From positions 1 to 38,192 of the forward strand of contig JAHLKH010000218.1 of NCBI GenBank assembly GCA_025526915.1: a stretch of DNA of 38,192 nt. Reading direction: 5' to 3'. Both the position numbers and the translations under genes were made by a program. This document shows positions 12,001 to 23,984 of this stretch, piece by piece. A model generated the notes under the pieces. It was not told the origin of the DNA, did not search any database, and worked only from the letters and a program-made list of their open reading frames with translations. Each line of letters opens with the position of its first letter. Position 1 is the stretch's first letter. Origin of the DNA: Entophlyctis helioformis. Taxonomy: Eukaryota > Chytridiomycota > Chytridiomycetes > Chytridiales > Chytriomycetaceae.

Positions 12001-12850
12001 GCGACTTGAAAGACGAGGCAAGTGCCAAGGCCTGCCAACGTCTCGTGCCAGTGAATGCCTCTGCTAACGAGTACCCAACAGAACATTGTGATTGATGCAG
12101 ACTACAAGATCAAGCTCATCGACTTTGGATCGGCATCCTGCATTCCCAGCAACCCAGACAAGTACTTTACCAAATTCAATGGCACGGCCCACTTTGCGTC
12201 GCCCGAGATTGCAAATGGAAATGCCTACCGCGGACCTGAGGCTGAAGTCTGGTGAGTTGATACTGCGAGAGCATGCTTTTGTGCAAGAAACATTGCTGAC
12301 AAAGGTCGAATCTATGCTCGCAGGGCTCTTGGTGTCTTGTTGTACACAATCGTGTTTGGCGAGAATCCGTTCCAGAACAGAACCGAGATTATCAAGGGCC
12401 AATACCACTACCCCTCCAAGATCAGTGCAGGTATGGGCTCCTGATGCGTTACTCTTAATCGCATGCACCATACTGACAAGGCTCATCGTCAGATCTACGC
12501 GACTTGCTTGATAGTATGCTCTGCTACGACATGACCAAGCGTGCCAACATTAATCAGGTGGGGCTTCTGCGTATGAGATACCTTTGGGCGATGTCTTTGG
12601 CCACACGCTGACACGCCCAAAACCATGTGTTGCACAGGTTGTCAATCATGTCTGGATCAGAAACGAGGTTCTTGAACTCCGCTGGTCGTACTCGAGCTCG
12701 GCAAAGAGCGGCTACTCCGCAGGTGGCAAAGGACAGAGCGGACAAGGACACGTGCCAGTACCGGTCCCTGTTTCGACGCCAGCCACCCAGCCACCGAGCC
12801 ACGCCTCTGCTGCATACACGTTTGCGTCTGCCTCTCCCGCGGCTGTTTAA
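9045..12850 (+). CDS. PAS-kinase-type (PSK1/PASK-like) Ser/Thr protein kinase without a visible PAS domain
   Basis: Predicted nutrient-signalling kinase. Exons: 9045-11342, 11428-11809, 11911-12017, 12082-12251, 12324-12430, 12493-12557, 12638-12850; 1113 residues. Residues 1-740 are low-complexity Ser/Gln/Asn-rich with basic Ser motifs and no recognisable PAS fold. Kinase domain from about 741: Gly-rich loop GELLGDGAFG, ATP lysine 770 in MAVKF, catalytic loop HRDLKDEN (Asp925), DFG at 943-945 in KLIDFGSA, substrate-loop GTAHFASPE, then YRGPEAEVWALGVLLYT and FGENPF. The RELWVPL...LVPLEVALLRRLRHPNI stretch and YRGPE motif match PASK/Psk1 best. An insert of about 57 residues follows the hinge (ITELHG) before DLFECID. 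The intron at 12018-12081 is GC-AG; only this boundary keeps HRDLKDE joined to NIVID in frame. The Ser/Pro-rich tail after the kinase has no clear domain. Confidence 0.85.
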
Positions 12851-13483
12851 GACACATACTCATCCGACTCATCTGCTGTCACGTCACTCATGACAACTCT
12901 AGTCGCCCTTTTATCTGGATAAAACTCGTTTGAACATCTCATTGACAGCCGCATGCAGACACTTGCCACACATTCCCATGCCGATGCCCATTCCATCCAA
13001 GCATTCTTGGCAGATGCAGACAACGAGCAACCTGTCGCCGCCTCCGCACGACGCGGCAAAGACGTGTCGGAGATGGACCGCGTTCAAGTGGCTGATGATT
13101 CAAGGGAGGGTGGAAAGAAGGGCGAGCCCTTTCGGAGCTTGCGGAGTTGCTTGGATTGATCAATACCTCGCTTGTCATCTTGCCGCCTGCACACACCGCA
13201 CACGCCCCCCTGATCCTGGCCGGCGTAGATAAAAGTATCACAATCCCCCGCTCGACCTCGACCTCATTCGACACACTCCCTCTCTGCTCTTGCCCACCAA
13301 CCGGCCATCGGAACCTTGCCGACACTCTGCACTCTTGCTCAGCAACTCGCCAGATCCAGCAAACGACCAGTACTCAGGCTTGACAGACACCACCGTTCTT
13401 TCAGGCTCCTTAAGACCCCTACCAAGACAATAGATATCTTGCGCCTATACAGCTATACAGCAAACATACACAGCATACCAACC
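12851..13483. promoter_or_regulatory. Intergenic region with TATA-like element upstream of the LPMO-like gene
   Basis: A 633-nt gap without a credible gene. GATAAAAGTATC at 13228-13239 is TATA-like and lies about 245 nt before the next start codon. It is followed by a CT-rich tract (about 13246-13300) and an A/T-rich leader, a layout common in well-expressed fungal genes. The promoter role is inference. Confidence 0.4.
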
Positions 13484-15643
13484 ATGCTTGCCGCCATCAC
13501 CCTCTGGTACTACGCGCTCGTCGCCTCCCTCGCCATGAACGCCGTCCTGGCTCAGCCACGCGTCTGGCTGTCGTAAGTTCCTCTGTCCTCGTTGCATACC
13601 ACATACGCACACACGACCTTTGCTGTCGCTCCTTCTCTTGCCTGACCCATGCTGCTCTTCCTCTGCCCGTCATGCCAATGCCAATGCTGCACCGGCTCGT
13701 CGTCCAGATGTCCACCTTCGTTCAACATGTCGCTTCTTCGTCAAGGCGTCACGACCGGCCCTTGCGAAAACGTGAACGTTGCTTCTCTCAGCTCGTATGC
13801 TGTCAAAGCAGGCGACCGCCTCAAGGTCGGCTGGCCCTCTGGAAACCGCGGAGGTGAGACTCGCATTCCGAATGCATTGCGCTGTCCATATCAACACGAG
13901 GTGTGGCTTGGCTTGTGCTTACATCAGCTCACATCACCGTTGATGCGAATCTGCTGTGCTTGTTGGTGCTCTTGATCACAGGTGGCTTTGTCCGTCTGTC
14001 CCTCACTTCTGCCAACTCCATCACCCAAGCCGCGTTCAACCAGTGCGTAACTGTGCCAGATCGATTGTGATGCCGTGTTTGCTTGGCCTGCTTGGCTGTG
14101 CCATCGCCACCATCTTGCTGACAGTTGGCGTGTGATGTCCGTCTGCCTTGCAATCGCGCTTGACAGGAGTGTCCTCAAGGTCACCTGCTTTGGCTATGAT
14201 GCCCGGCCAGGCCGCTACTTGTATGTCTTGACCGTGCCGCTCTGTTGACAACAAGCTCTCCACACTATGTGCTCACACGACAATCGCTTCCATCTGCTCT
14301 AAAGTGCCGGAAGCTGCAACCACCCATGCAACGGCCGCCCAGGCTGCCTTTTCCAATCTGCCGTTAATGACACGGAGCGATACGACACGACCATCACTGT
14401 CCCCTTCAACCTGGCCAACGGCGAGTACGTTTGCTGCATGCCCACCCGGTCTGATCTTTGCCGTCGTTGTGCTCACAGCATCCTCCCTGCTGTGCACATC
14501 TGGTCTGGCCAACAGCTACATTATCCAAATGGCCGCGTTTGTTTCCAACTCGCTTTCACCCATCTACAGCTGCTCCAAGATCACAGTCTCTGGCGGCAAC
14601 CCTGGTCTGACATGCCCGCGCGCTCCATCCATCGCCGTTCCGCCGTGTGTCGTCTCATTTGCTCCTGGAGCAGACAAACTAGTTGCTCAATCCCAGCCCG
14701 GCGAGTTCTGCTACAGTCCCACAGGAGTAAGCATGCATCGCAATCGTATCTTCCACTTGCCACTCCTCTTGGATGAATGCTGACTCATGCATGATGCCAT
14801 TCTCACTATGATGCCCAGGCTGGCAGCATCGACGATCGTATTGCCGACCGACCCGTCAACGCGGACTGCGACCCTCGCACCTCGTGTGATCTGTCCAACA
14901 ACCGACAGCTGTGTGGACTGGATATCACCAACATCCTCGACCCAGAAACCTCGCCGCGCCAGATCTGCACCACGTCCACGTCCACGTCCACGTCCACTAG
15001 AACAACAACAACAACTTCAACTACCACCACGACAACAACAACTTCAACCACCAGAACGTCGAGATCCGAATCAGAGACGGAGACGGAGACCACCGAAACT
15101 CGCGAGCCTACGCAGACTGAAACCGAGACGACCGAGACTCGCGAGCCCACTGAAACCGAGACCACCGAGACTCGCGAGCCCACCGAAACCGAGACAACCG
15201 AGACTCGCGAGCCTACGGAGACCGAGACGGAAACTCAAGAGCCAACGGAGACCGAGACGGAAACTCAAGAGCCAACCGAGACCGAAACCGAGACCGAGAC
15301 AAGCAGCCCCACACCAACGTCTTGCCCAAGCACTCCCTACCCAAGAATCACGCCCGGATCTGCATGTGAGGTTGACACGGCGTCACTCACGTGCTCAGAG
15401 ACTGGCTACGCGCAGTGTGCATGTACGTATCTGCTCTTGTCTCGAGTCAATTGTCATGCTGCCGGCAACAACGACCACTAACGAGCAGCGTCTTGTTTAC
15501 GCTTACATTTTGCAGGGCTCAGAAAGCCCGATGGGTCGGTTGTGGGCGGATGGGTTGTCCGCAGATGCCCTTCAGGAACAGCGTGCAGACTCATCAAGCC
15601 TGGCTATCCCGTGTGCGACTACATTGGCAGCTGCAACGCTTAG
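13484..15643 (+). CDS. Secreted LPMO-like modular protein lacking the expected copper histidines
   Basis: Eight exons: 13484-13572, 13708-13853, 13982-14042, 14167-14220, 14305-14424, 14516-14726, 14819-15422, 15516-15643; 470 residues. A signal peptide (1-23, ending NAVLA) gives a mature start QPRVWLSCPPSFN. The TTGPCENVN, VKAGDRLKVGW, GGFVRLSL, NLANGDYIIQM and IYSCSKITVSGG segments follow the order of a secreted LPMO-like beta-sandwich seen in fungi and oomycetes. The usual first His is Gln24, and the NHGG-type position reads GNRGG (Arg77), so copper binding looks lost. After two Cys-rich stretches comes a Thr-rich linker with repeats of ETETTETREPT, then a C-terminal six-Cys module with GGWVVRRCPSGTACR, similar in layout to the tail of the upstream LPMO. 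Family membership is inferred from motif order; a binding rather than catalytic role is my guess. Confidence 0.6.
14977..15306 (+). repeat. Coding minisatellite in the Thr/Glu-rich linker
   Basis: Starts with CCACGT hexamers and ACA/ACC runs, then about six imperfect copies of a 30-36-nt unit coding for (E)TETTETREP. The unit carries no stop in several frames, which explains the long overlapping open frames here. Such linkers are probably heavily O-glycosylated spacers between catalytic and binding modules. Confidence 0.85.
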
Positions 15644-15818
15644 ATGACCCAGATCCGCCTGATCTGGCCTGCATGCACCTGATCCGACCCCCATGCTACT
15701 GTCCCTCTTCACAACCTGCCCGTCTGTGCCTTCGTTTCTATTTGTTTCCATGAAGCCCATCTTTCCACAAGCGCCTTGCACAACCTTCTTGTTCCTCGTC
15801 CACGCGTCCGAACTGCAC

Positions 15819-18800
15819 ATGGACGGCGCAGATCGCGGACAGCTTCTCAAGGACTTGGCCGACCCTGCGTGCTATGGCGAGTCGCTGGTGCGCCGTGTGC
15901 AGGATGCCCTCGGTGCATCGAGACAGACGACTGCTGCATCATCTGCCAGCGCCAATGTGAGCACCGCTGCAAACAGCGCTGTGATGCCAAAGACCTCTCA
16001 ACGGACCGCAGCGGCGTCAGCGTCGACTCCAGCCTCAACGACGCTGCGCCGTGCTCGCTCAACAACGGCACTGGCCTCGACGGCTGCCCGAGCTCGGCCA
16101 ACCGCCAGACTGGCCACGGCAGAGCATGCTGCATCTGCTGCAGATGGCCCAGGCACTTCCGCAGCTTCACCACCAGCAACTGCTGCCGAACGAGCTGCGC
16201 TTGCCGCACAGGTCATGAACCAGCTTGTGTCGGCAGCGCACGACTTTGCCAAGTCACAGCGCCAGCAGTCGGCTGCCAGCGATGCGTCCACTGCTGCCGC
16301 CGCCGCCGTTCAAGGCTCTGCCAGTGCTGCACACACCAAAGCATCTGCAAGCGCCATGGCGACCAAGGCTGCTCCACGTAGTGTCTCAACAGCCGCTCTC
16401 CAGCCACGTCCATTGCGCAAGGCGGCATCGACAAGCCTCCTCAGATCGGCTGCGTCATCAAGCGGATCAGCACAGCCAGCAAACCAGCAGCAGCAGCAGT
16501 CGGTGTTTGCCGATGTTGCTGTGGCGATTGCCTGGGCTGCTTTCGCTGCTATCGAGGCAGCAGCAACACCTTGGACAAGCCAGTCGCTGCAGCTCGAAAA
16601 GTTCGCATGCAATCTGGCAACTCGACTGTTGGATTGCGATGCTGTAAGTTGGCCGTTCTTGTGAGGCGATGCTCTTGCCTGCGCATTCGCTCGCCGACTC
16701 ATCCGCCGTTTCGTTGGCATTGCGCTTGAAGTTCAGCCACGCCTTTTCTGTGATGCAGTATGCATTCAAGCGGCTTGGCGTGCACAGACCAGCTGCGCCA
16801 GATGGGGCAGCAGCAGCAGCCGACCGGGCCGGTTCTTCTCGCGTTTCTAGAACGGCGGCTCCTGTGTCAGCTCCTGCGCCAGGAACATCCACCAGATCTT
16901 CGCGCACTACCAAATCTGCCGCATCAACCGCATCTGCAGCGCTATCGCGTGTCTCCAAGCCTTCCGGTGCATCCAGCGCACCAGGATCTCCAGTTCCGCC
17001 GATTGCATCAGACCAAGTGGCTCAGGCTCTGGACTGGATCAAGACATGCCCCATGGACACGGCGGCATCAGCCTCGCTTCTGCAGCTGACTATGCTGCTG
17101 CTCATGAACGCGCTGCGATGGGTCTTGGCGAGTCCATCTGCTGGCCAGCATCCACTGGAATACAAGGTAGACTGCATACTCAGTCACCCTCTCGCTTTCG
17201 AACGCATGCTGACATGATGCATCGACTGCAGATGTACGCAAACGCGCTCCTGTCTGAACACGGGCTTGCTGGTGTCGTTACCGAGCTTGAGACGACAGAT
17301 GCCAAACAGGCTGCTGCCCATAGCGAGAACATCTTCAGGATTCTATACAGCCACATAAGCAAGAGTGAGTTGGATTGCCGTGGCTTCCTGTGTTGCAGCT
17401 CGCCAAGCGTATCTGACACAGCATCGCCTTATGACAGTGATGCCACCCAACGGACTGTATTTGGGAGTTGGCGTTGTTTACTACTACATGCGCTCCGCCA
17501 GCTTTACTGCCAAGGGACTGCACTCGCTCATCCAACGCCCGATCCTGGGCAATGACAAGGCGCTGATCACAGGTACCCCTCATCTTGCATTTTGAAACTA
17601 GCTCTTGTACTTAACTCATTTGCGATGCATTCAGAACCAGCCGACCTGATTCTGGATTACTATCAGCACATTACACGCATCGTCGATATCCGCAGCAACT
17701 TTGATCTGGATGTTCTTTCTTGGGTCGATCACGCTTTGAATCTCAGCAAACGGGTTTGTTGCATTGGCCCTCTTGCTTGCATTGCGCGACACAGGAATGC
17801 TGACACTCGATTCGCATCTAGACACCAGGCATCCGTTCCACGTGGATCGATACCGCTGACCAGCTGTTGGACATTGGCGAGCAAGTCATGCCCGCTTGCA
17901 CAGACTCGCTGCGGCTCTTGCGTGCTTGCAGACTTGCAGAGCGAGCTGTTGCAAGCCAGCATGCATCAGGAGCTGCCGATATCAAAGACCACGACAACTT
18001 GAACCAGATTGAGCAGCTCCTTGTATCTGCTGTGGATCAGCCTGCCAAGCAGCAAGATGCTTTACCGCGTCGTCTGCAGTTGTCGCTTGTCATGTCGCTG
18101 GGATACCTCCGCGAGCTGCTTGACGTGGATGCATCGCTACTTGCACCTGGAAACGCTAGTGCCTCCGACGACACGCCTACCACTGCCAAGAGCGGCGGTG
18201 GCATCAAGCCGAGCCACCAGAGCGATCCGTCCTTGTTTGCAAGCCTGCTTGGGATCCTTCTCCCGCGGATTGTCGCTGCAGTTGACAAGGTTCGGTCAGC
18301 TGTTGCTTCACTGTTGCATAATGCAGTACTGACGTTCGCTTTGTTCGCACACACCGTGCAGATGGACGCTGATGCGCGTTCAAGAGCGACATCGACTGTC
18401 TTGGATCTGCTCATCCTGAAAGCTCTCTATGCGGCTTTGGCGCGGTGCACTCCATCGCCACGTATACCGACACGCACTGGAGCCTGCTCCGCCGACGCTC
18501 TCTCGGATTTCATGCAGGCATCAAAGTACGGCAAGACTCGCAGCATTGACAGCAGATCTCGCCTGCTGTCGTCCAGCTCCTACCAACTGGCGGCACTGTC
18601 CCTTCGTTTTGGGCACACCGCAGACGCCGTGCCACTCCTACGGCTTTCGTGCGACCATGCTCGCGACCTGATTGCCGAGGATCCCAAGGCTGTGTCTGAA
18701 GAGATGAGGATCCACTTTGCAAAGCGGTTTGAAGTGTTGTCGCACTGCAACGAAGAGCTCGGCAACGTGCAGGTTCGTCACGGTGGATCTATTGCTGGTT

Positions 18801-21800
18801 TCCGTCAACGCTGTAATGCTGATTGGCAATGCCGCTCCAGGATGCTCGCGACAACATAGCATATGCACTCGGTCTGTTTCCCATTGCGTACGCGCGCAAA
18901 GCTGGAGACAAGCACACACAGGCTTTTGAGCGGCTGCTTGGCCGATATGTTCGTCTCTCTGCACAAGGCGCCTTGGACGATAGCCAGCACGACCACAAGC
19001 CTGTCCTGGCCATCATTGATGCACGAGACCGAGAAGTTGCTGCAACGGTCGAGTACATCATCGACCTCGAATCGCAGATGCTCAAAGGTGGTCGAGCAGG
19101 ACACGCAGCCAAGCTGGCCAGCCTGGCCCATGCGAGCACAGTCTACGGCGCATACGGCAACCCATTGGCACAAGCACGGTCACTCCTTGACCAGGCGCGT
19201 CTGCTGAGAGTGGGCCAGACGCGCACTGACGGCGGCAGCAAGGCTGCCAAGTGCTGCGAGCAGGCTGTGGCGATTCTGAAGCCCCTCACTCTGCAAGCCT
19301 CAAGTCAACAGCAGAACGTGTCTCCAGAAGACGCACAGCACGAGCTGGCGATTGCATACTGCGAGCTCGGCATATCACTCAACACGGCGGATGCATTTGA
19401 TCCCAAGCCGTTCCATTCTGCGTTGCGGATCTGGAAGAAAGCGCTCTTCCACGTGCCGTCCTTTTCCCTGCGTAAGCCCCGCCACTTGCTAGTCCCGTTT
19501 GCATGGACTGCATGCTGAACTTTGCGTTGCTCAGCCGTCCGCAAGCCAGCGAGCGCATCTCTCAAGCAGGCGACAGCCATAAAAGACATTGAGCGCGTCT
19601 TTGCATACGTTGGTAAGCACGCCGCATACTTGACACGACGATGCTCGCGTGTCTGTTGCTGGCAACGGCTGACGATTACCATGGCAGAGATGCTGTGCGA
19701 CTTTTTCCGCCTGCTTAACCAGCCCATCAACGCACTGTATGCACTGCGGCTGCTGTTCAAGATGATCCAACTCTGCCCGACCAAGACCCTTGTCGGTAAG
19801 TCCTGTGCATCTGCATGTCTGGTTCTGATTCTTTCGCTGACTGCAACATCTACATGCCGTGTAGATGTGCTTGGTCTCTACCGCGAAATGGCCATGACCT
19901 ACCTGGCGCTGGGATGCACTGGCAAGGCAGGGATCATGTTCTCTCTTGGCAAGCAGCTCGCCGACAATCCCAAATGCAGCGCATCGGCAAGGAGCGCGTT
20001 TCTCGGCCGGTTCGGCCGGTATCTGGCAAGCATTGGCAACATTGAGAAGAGGTGGTATGGTTTGTTGATGCCGCCGATTCAGCGAGCTACGATCTGACAA
20101 GACACTCCAGCGCAAGCGTGTTGGCAGCAGTAGATCCGTTTGTAGTTGGCCAGCCAGATCTCGGCAAAGACGAAAACGAGGCAATGTCCAGAGCGCAAAC
20201 GTGCTTGGACACGTCGTACATTATGTTCTGCAAGGCAAGCCTCTCGGGAACTGCTTGGACTCTGTGGGATCGTGGCTGACGTTTGGTGGACTCGGGCAGG
20301 GCGATCTTCCTGCTGCTGCCTCTGTGGCAAGCATGGCGTATGGACTAGTTGCCAAGCTTGCTAGACGGATCCAGGACCGATCGGCCAAGGGAAAGAGCAA
20401 GCCGTCCTTGTCCAGCAATCCAAACAAGACGTCTCGGTTTTCCTGTATCCTCAGCCACGTAAGGAGGCTGTCCAGTGCAGTGCATCGGCAGTGGGGATGC
20501 TAACTGCAACCCGTGTTCTGGCAGACCATGATGGATTGCTGTCTCTGGCTGGGACGTGTGCATGCCTTCCAAGGCTCTGCACTCGAGTCCGAGGCATTCC
20601 TTAACAAGGGTCTTGAGGCCGCTCGCTCAGCCAACTCGGACGGATACATTGCAGAGTTTTCGGCGGCACTTGCAGATATCAAGGCCCGCAAGGCACAGCA
20701 AGGCGACTCTGCGGTGTTTGTCCAGCAGGCGTCAAGCCACGCGGCTAAAGTAAGTGCAGATGGCGTCGGCATCATAGAGGTAGTCAATCGTTGCTGACTG
20801 CGCCGCTGCGGAATGGCAGGTCGAGGGCCAACTGACTGCCATGGTGGCTGCGTCGGTCATGATTGCCGAGGCTGACCACGAGACCCATGGCGGGTCACTG
20901 CAGCGTGCCTTGTCGGGCTACGAGGGAGCAAGCTCCGAGTTGACCCGCGCCGCCGAAGAGAAGCTTGTTGCGCGACTCGAAGATCTTCCGCTGTCCGTGT
21001 CTGAGATGTCTCCGGCTGCATCGCCACGAGCCAAGAGCAAGACGCTCAAGACGGCTCCTGCTGCTGCAACCACACTGGCAGCAGCCGCCGAGCAGACATC
21101 GCTGCAAGACCCCGCTGGTGTCTCTTTCACGCCTCTGGCCAAGATCAAGATCAAGGGCAGGAACGACAACAGCCTGATGTTCCGGTGCTTTGGGCTTGCG
21201 AATCTCAAGGCCAACGTCATGTGCAAGATTGCCCACACGTATGGCGACCAGAGCAAGTTTGAGGAGGGCTGGAAGTGGCTCGCGCAGGTCGAGGAGACCG
21301 ACCACGACCTGTTCCAGGAAGCACAGTACTATGCGGCCCTGTCGGTCTCGAAGCTGCAAGTCTTTTTGGCGTCACAGCGTGGCAACCAGCGGCTGCAGAT
21401 GTTTGCGGATTCGGCCTATGCACTACCGTGGTGTGTTCCCGTCGCGTCAGTCAAGCAAGCCGCGTCTGCATCAGCAGGCCGGTCGGTGTCGTCCAAGACT
21501 TCCTCTGCGTCGCTTCATGCCGGATCTGCAACAGGCGGCAACGGCAGCAGCAGCAGCAAGGCCAAGGCACCGTCGCAGTTTGAAAAGTCGGTCGACCAGC
21601 TTGAGCGTCTGCTGGACCACACGTTCCAGCTTGTGCAGACGCATGGATCGATGCAGAGTCGCGAGGATGTGCTGTTTGCATGGACGCTGTTCCAGACGGT
21701 CAAGTCCGTGCTGTTGCCAGGAAGCATGCGCTCAACTGCATCGCTGAGCATCCTTTCTCGACTGGGTACGTGCGGCTTGCTTGGTCTTGGATACATTGCC

Positions 21801-23886
21801 TTGGCATGCGACAGCCGCTGACCATGGCTGTTGAACAGAGCAAGCCAAGGGCGTGACGGCCGAGCGTCAGCTGAGGACGATGCGCGAGTCGAAGCGGCTT
21901 CTCCAATCGCAGCAGCGTTTGCGGGAGCAAGATCCAGCCAGTCAGCCACGAACATTGGCTGCTGACCAAGACAGAGCAGCGGAGGATGTCGAGCGTCTTG
22001 GCGTGCAGATGGAAGGCGTCTGTCTAGACTCTGACGAGCCTGGCAAGTCCGATGCACCGATCCCTGATGCAGCCGACGACATGGCATGGCACACAGACCC
22101 GAGCCGATTCGACAGCGACTTTCTGCAACAGATCCCAGACGACCTGCTTGTGTGTTCGCTCTCGTTTGACATCAAGCGGCAGGACATGTACGTGACGCGC
22201 ATCGAGTCGGGCGGCCGGTTTGTTCTGTTCAAGCTGCCACTCAAGCGCCAGGCGACCCGCGAGGGCGAGAGCGACGGCCTTTGTTTTGAGCAAGTGGATG
22301 CCGAGTTCAAGGACATTATGGCCGAGAGCCGACGGACGATTGATGATGCCAAGGGGCAGAACCTGAGCCGCGAGGAAGTGTTGGCGTGGCGCGAGGATCG
22401 GGCCACGTTGGACGGACGCATGCAGGCCATGCTCGCACAGATCGAGTCTGTGTGGCTGGGCGGGTTCAAGGTAATCAGCGCTCACGCCGACTGTCTGGCT
22501 GGCTGGATGCATTGGCACTCATACACTCGACTCGGGGGAAACACAGGGACTGCTGTCGACTCTGGATCTGGATGGCGATGGGCTGGCGCCGAGCCTCGAG
22601 TTGTTCAAGAAGCGCATGGAAACCATCATCTTCAAGGCGGTGTCCAAGCTCACGGCCATGCGTGCCAAGCCACTCGCGTTCGAGCTTGATCTCTGCAAAG
22701 CGATTCTGCGCATGGGAGCCACACCTGCAGACGACAAGGAGATTGAGGACGTGCTCTATTACATGCTCGATGCGTACCAGTACCAAGGCGTGTCCGTCGA
22801 GTACGACGAAGTCAACATTGACTCTGTGACGGAGGACATCAAGGACGCCATCCAGGCGTTCTACCAAGAGTTTCAACTGCACGAGCGCCAGACTCGGACA
22901 GCTGCTGGTGGTGGTGGTGGCCGTCGAAGCCAGCATGCCGAGGGCGGGGCCGGCACGAGGAGACGCAAGCACACGGTGCTCATCCTTGACAAGCACTCGC
23001 AGCATCTGCCGTGGGAGAGTCTGCCGATTCTGCGCGGGCAGCCCGTGTCGCGTGTTCCGTCGTGCGCCATGCTTGCACGGCTGCTGTCCACAAGGCGGGT
23101 GTCCGGTGGCCGCCTCACCGTTGACCCGTCCAAGGCGTTCTATGTGCTCAATCCGTCTGGCGATCTGTCGCGCACGCAGTCCGAGTTTGAGGACACGATG
23201 ACACGGTGAGAGCCGCGTGGCGATGGGATGGCGTTTTGTGTGACTGCGTTTGTTTGCAGAAACTGATCTGGCATGCGCGCCTGTCCGACAGCGAGCGGTC
23301 GTGGAGCGGCGTGATAGGGCGGCCGCCAACCGAGGCAGAGTTTCTGCACGGGCTGCAGTCGAGTCATGTTGCCATGTACTTTGGACACGGCGGTGCCGAG
23401 CAGTATGTGCGTGGCCAGGCGATCCAGGAGCTTGACCGGTGTGCCGTGACGCTGCTCCTTGGATGCAGCAGTGGATACTTGCCGCCTGCAGGCGAATTTG
23501 AGCCGCAAGGCACGGCGCTCAACTACATGCTGGCTGGATGGTAAGTCGATGCCGGCCAGACACCGATCTGATGGCGCAGACACAACAGCCACTGACACGT
23601 GGCCGCCGTATGGACTCACGCCATGCCGCCGATCGACAGCCCTGCGCTCGTGGCGAATCTGTGGGACGTGACCGACCGCGACATTGACCGGTTCAGCCAC
23701 TCGCTGCTGGCACGGTGGGGTCTTGAAAAGACGTCCAGGGAGAGCCAGCCCCAGCCGCAGGTTGGCGGATCGGTGTCGCTGGTCGAGGCCGTGTCGCTTG
23801 CCAGACAGGACACGATGCTCAAGTACCTCATTGGCGCAGCGCCGGTCGTGTATGGCCTGCCTGTTCACCTGACCATGCCGCAATAA
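15819..23886 (+). CDS. ESP1: Separase (separin), cohesin-cleaving cysteine protease
   Basis: Cleaves the kleisin subunit of cohesin at anaphase onset. I place 18 exons: 15819-16643, 16759-17166, 17232-17364, 17399-17572, 17635-17753, 17822-18772, 18841-19471, 19535-19612, 19688-19795, 19865-20054, 20111-20234, 20300-20458, 20525-20749, 20820-21765, 21839-22470, 22547-23205, 23292-23540, 23640-23886, giving 2285 residues (human 2120). The long N-terminal part is a helical-repeat array with Ala/Ser-rich inserts. The C-terminal protease domain has HTVLILDKHSQHLPWESLP, FYVLNPSGDLSRT, the catalytic His2153 (MYFGHGGAEQY, codon 23386) and Cys2179 (LLGCSSG, codon 23464), then NLWDVTDRDIDRF. Splices at 23206-23291 and 23541-23639 reproduce human spacing exactly (SWSGV and AGCP joins). 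The intron at 20235-20299 is GC-AG. The catalytic domain is certain; boundaries of the small exons in 19.4-20.3 kb are less so. Confidence 0.9.
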
Positions 23887-23887
23887 A
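23882..23887 (+). terminator. AATAAA overlapping the separase stop codon
   Basis: The hexamer overlaps the TAA stop and lies about 100 nt before the next start codon, so it is a plausible poly(A) signal giving a very short 3' UTR. Confidence 0.4.
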
Positions 23888-23984
23888 AATCGCGGTTGCG
23901 GATAAACGTGTGCTTCCGCAGGTCGATGGTTATGAATGCGGATGGACGCAGGTTTGCTTTGCTGTCAACACAAACTAGCAGCCC

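Noticed and set aside
14787..15647. 286-codon frame overlapping the LPMO-like linker
   Set aside because: Arises because the linker repeat lacks stops in this frame; the frame used by the spliced gene joins the sandwich and the Cys-rich tail, this one does not.
20235..20299. Frameshift or pseudogene in separase near 20.23-20.30 kb
   Set aside because: The frame change is fully explained by a GC-AG intron joining IMFCK to GDLPAAASVASMAYG in phase.
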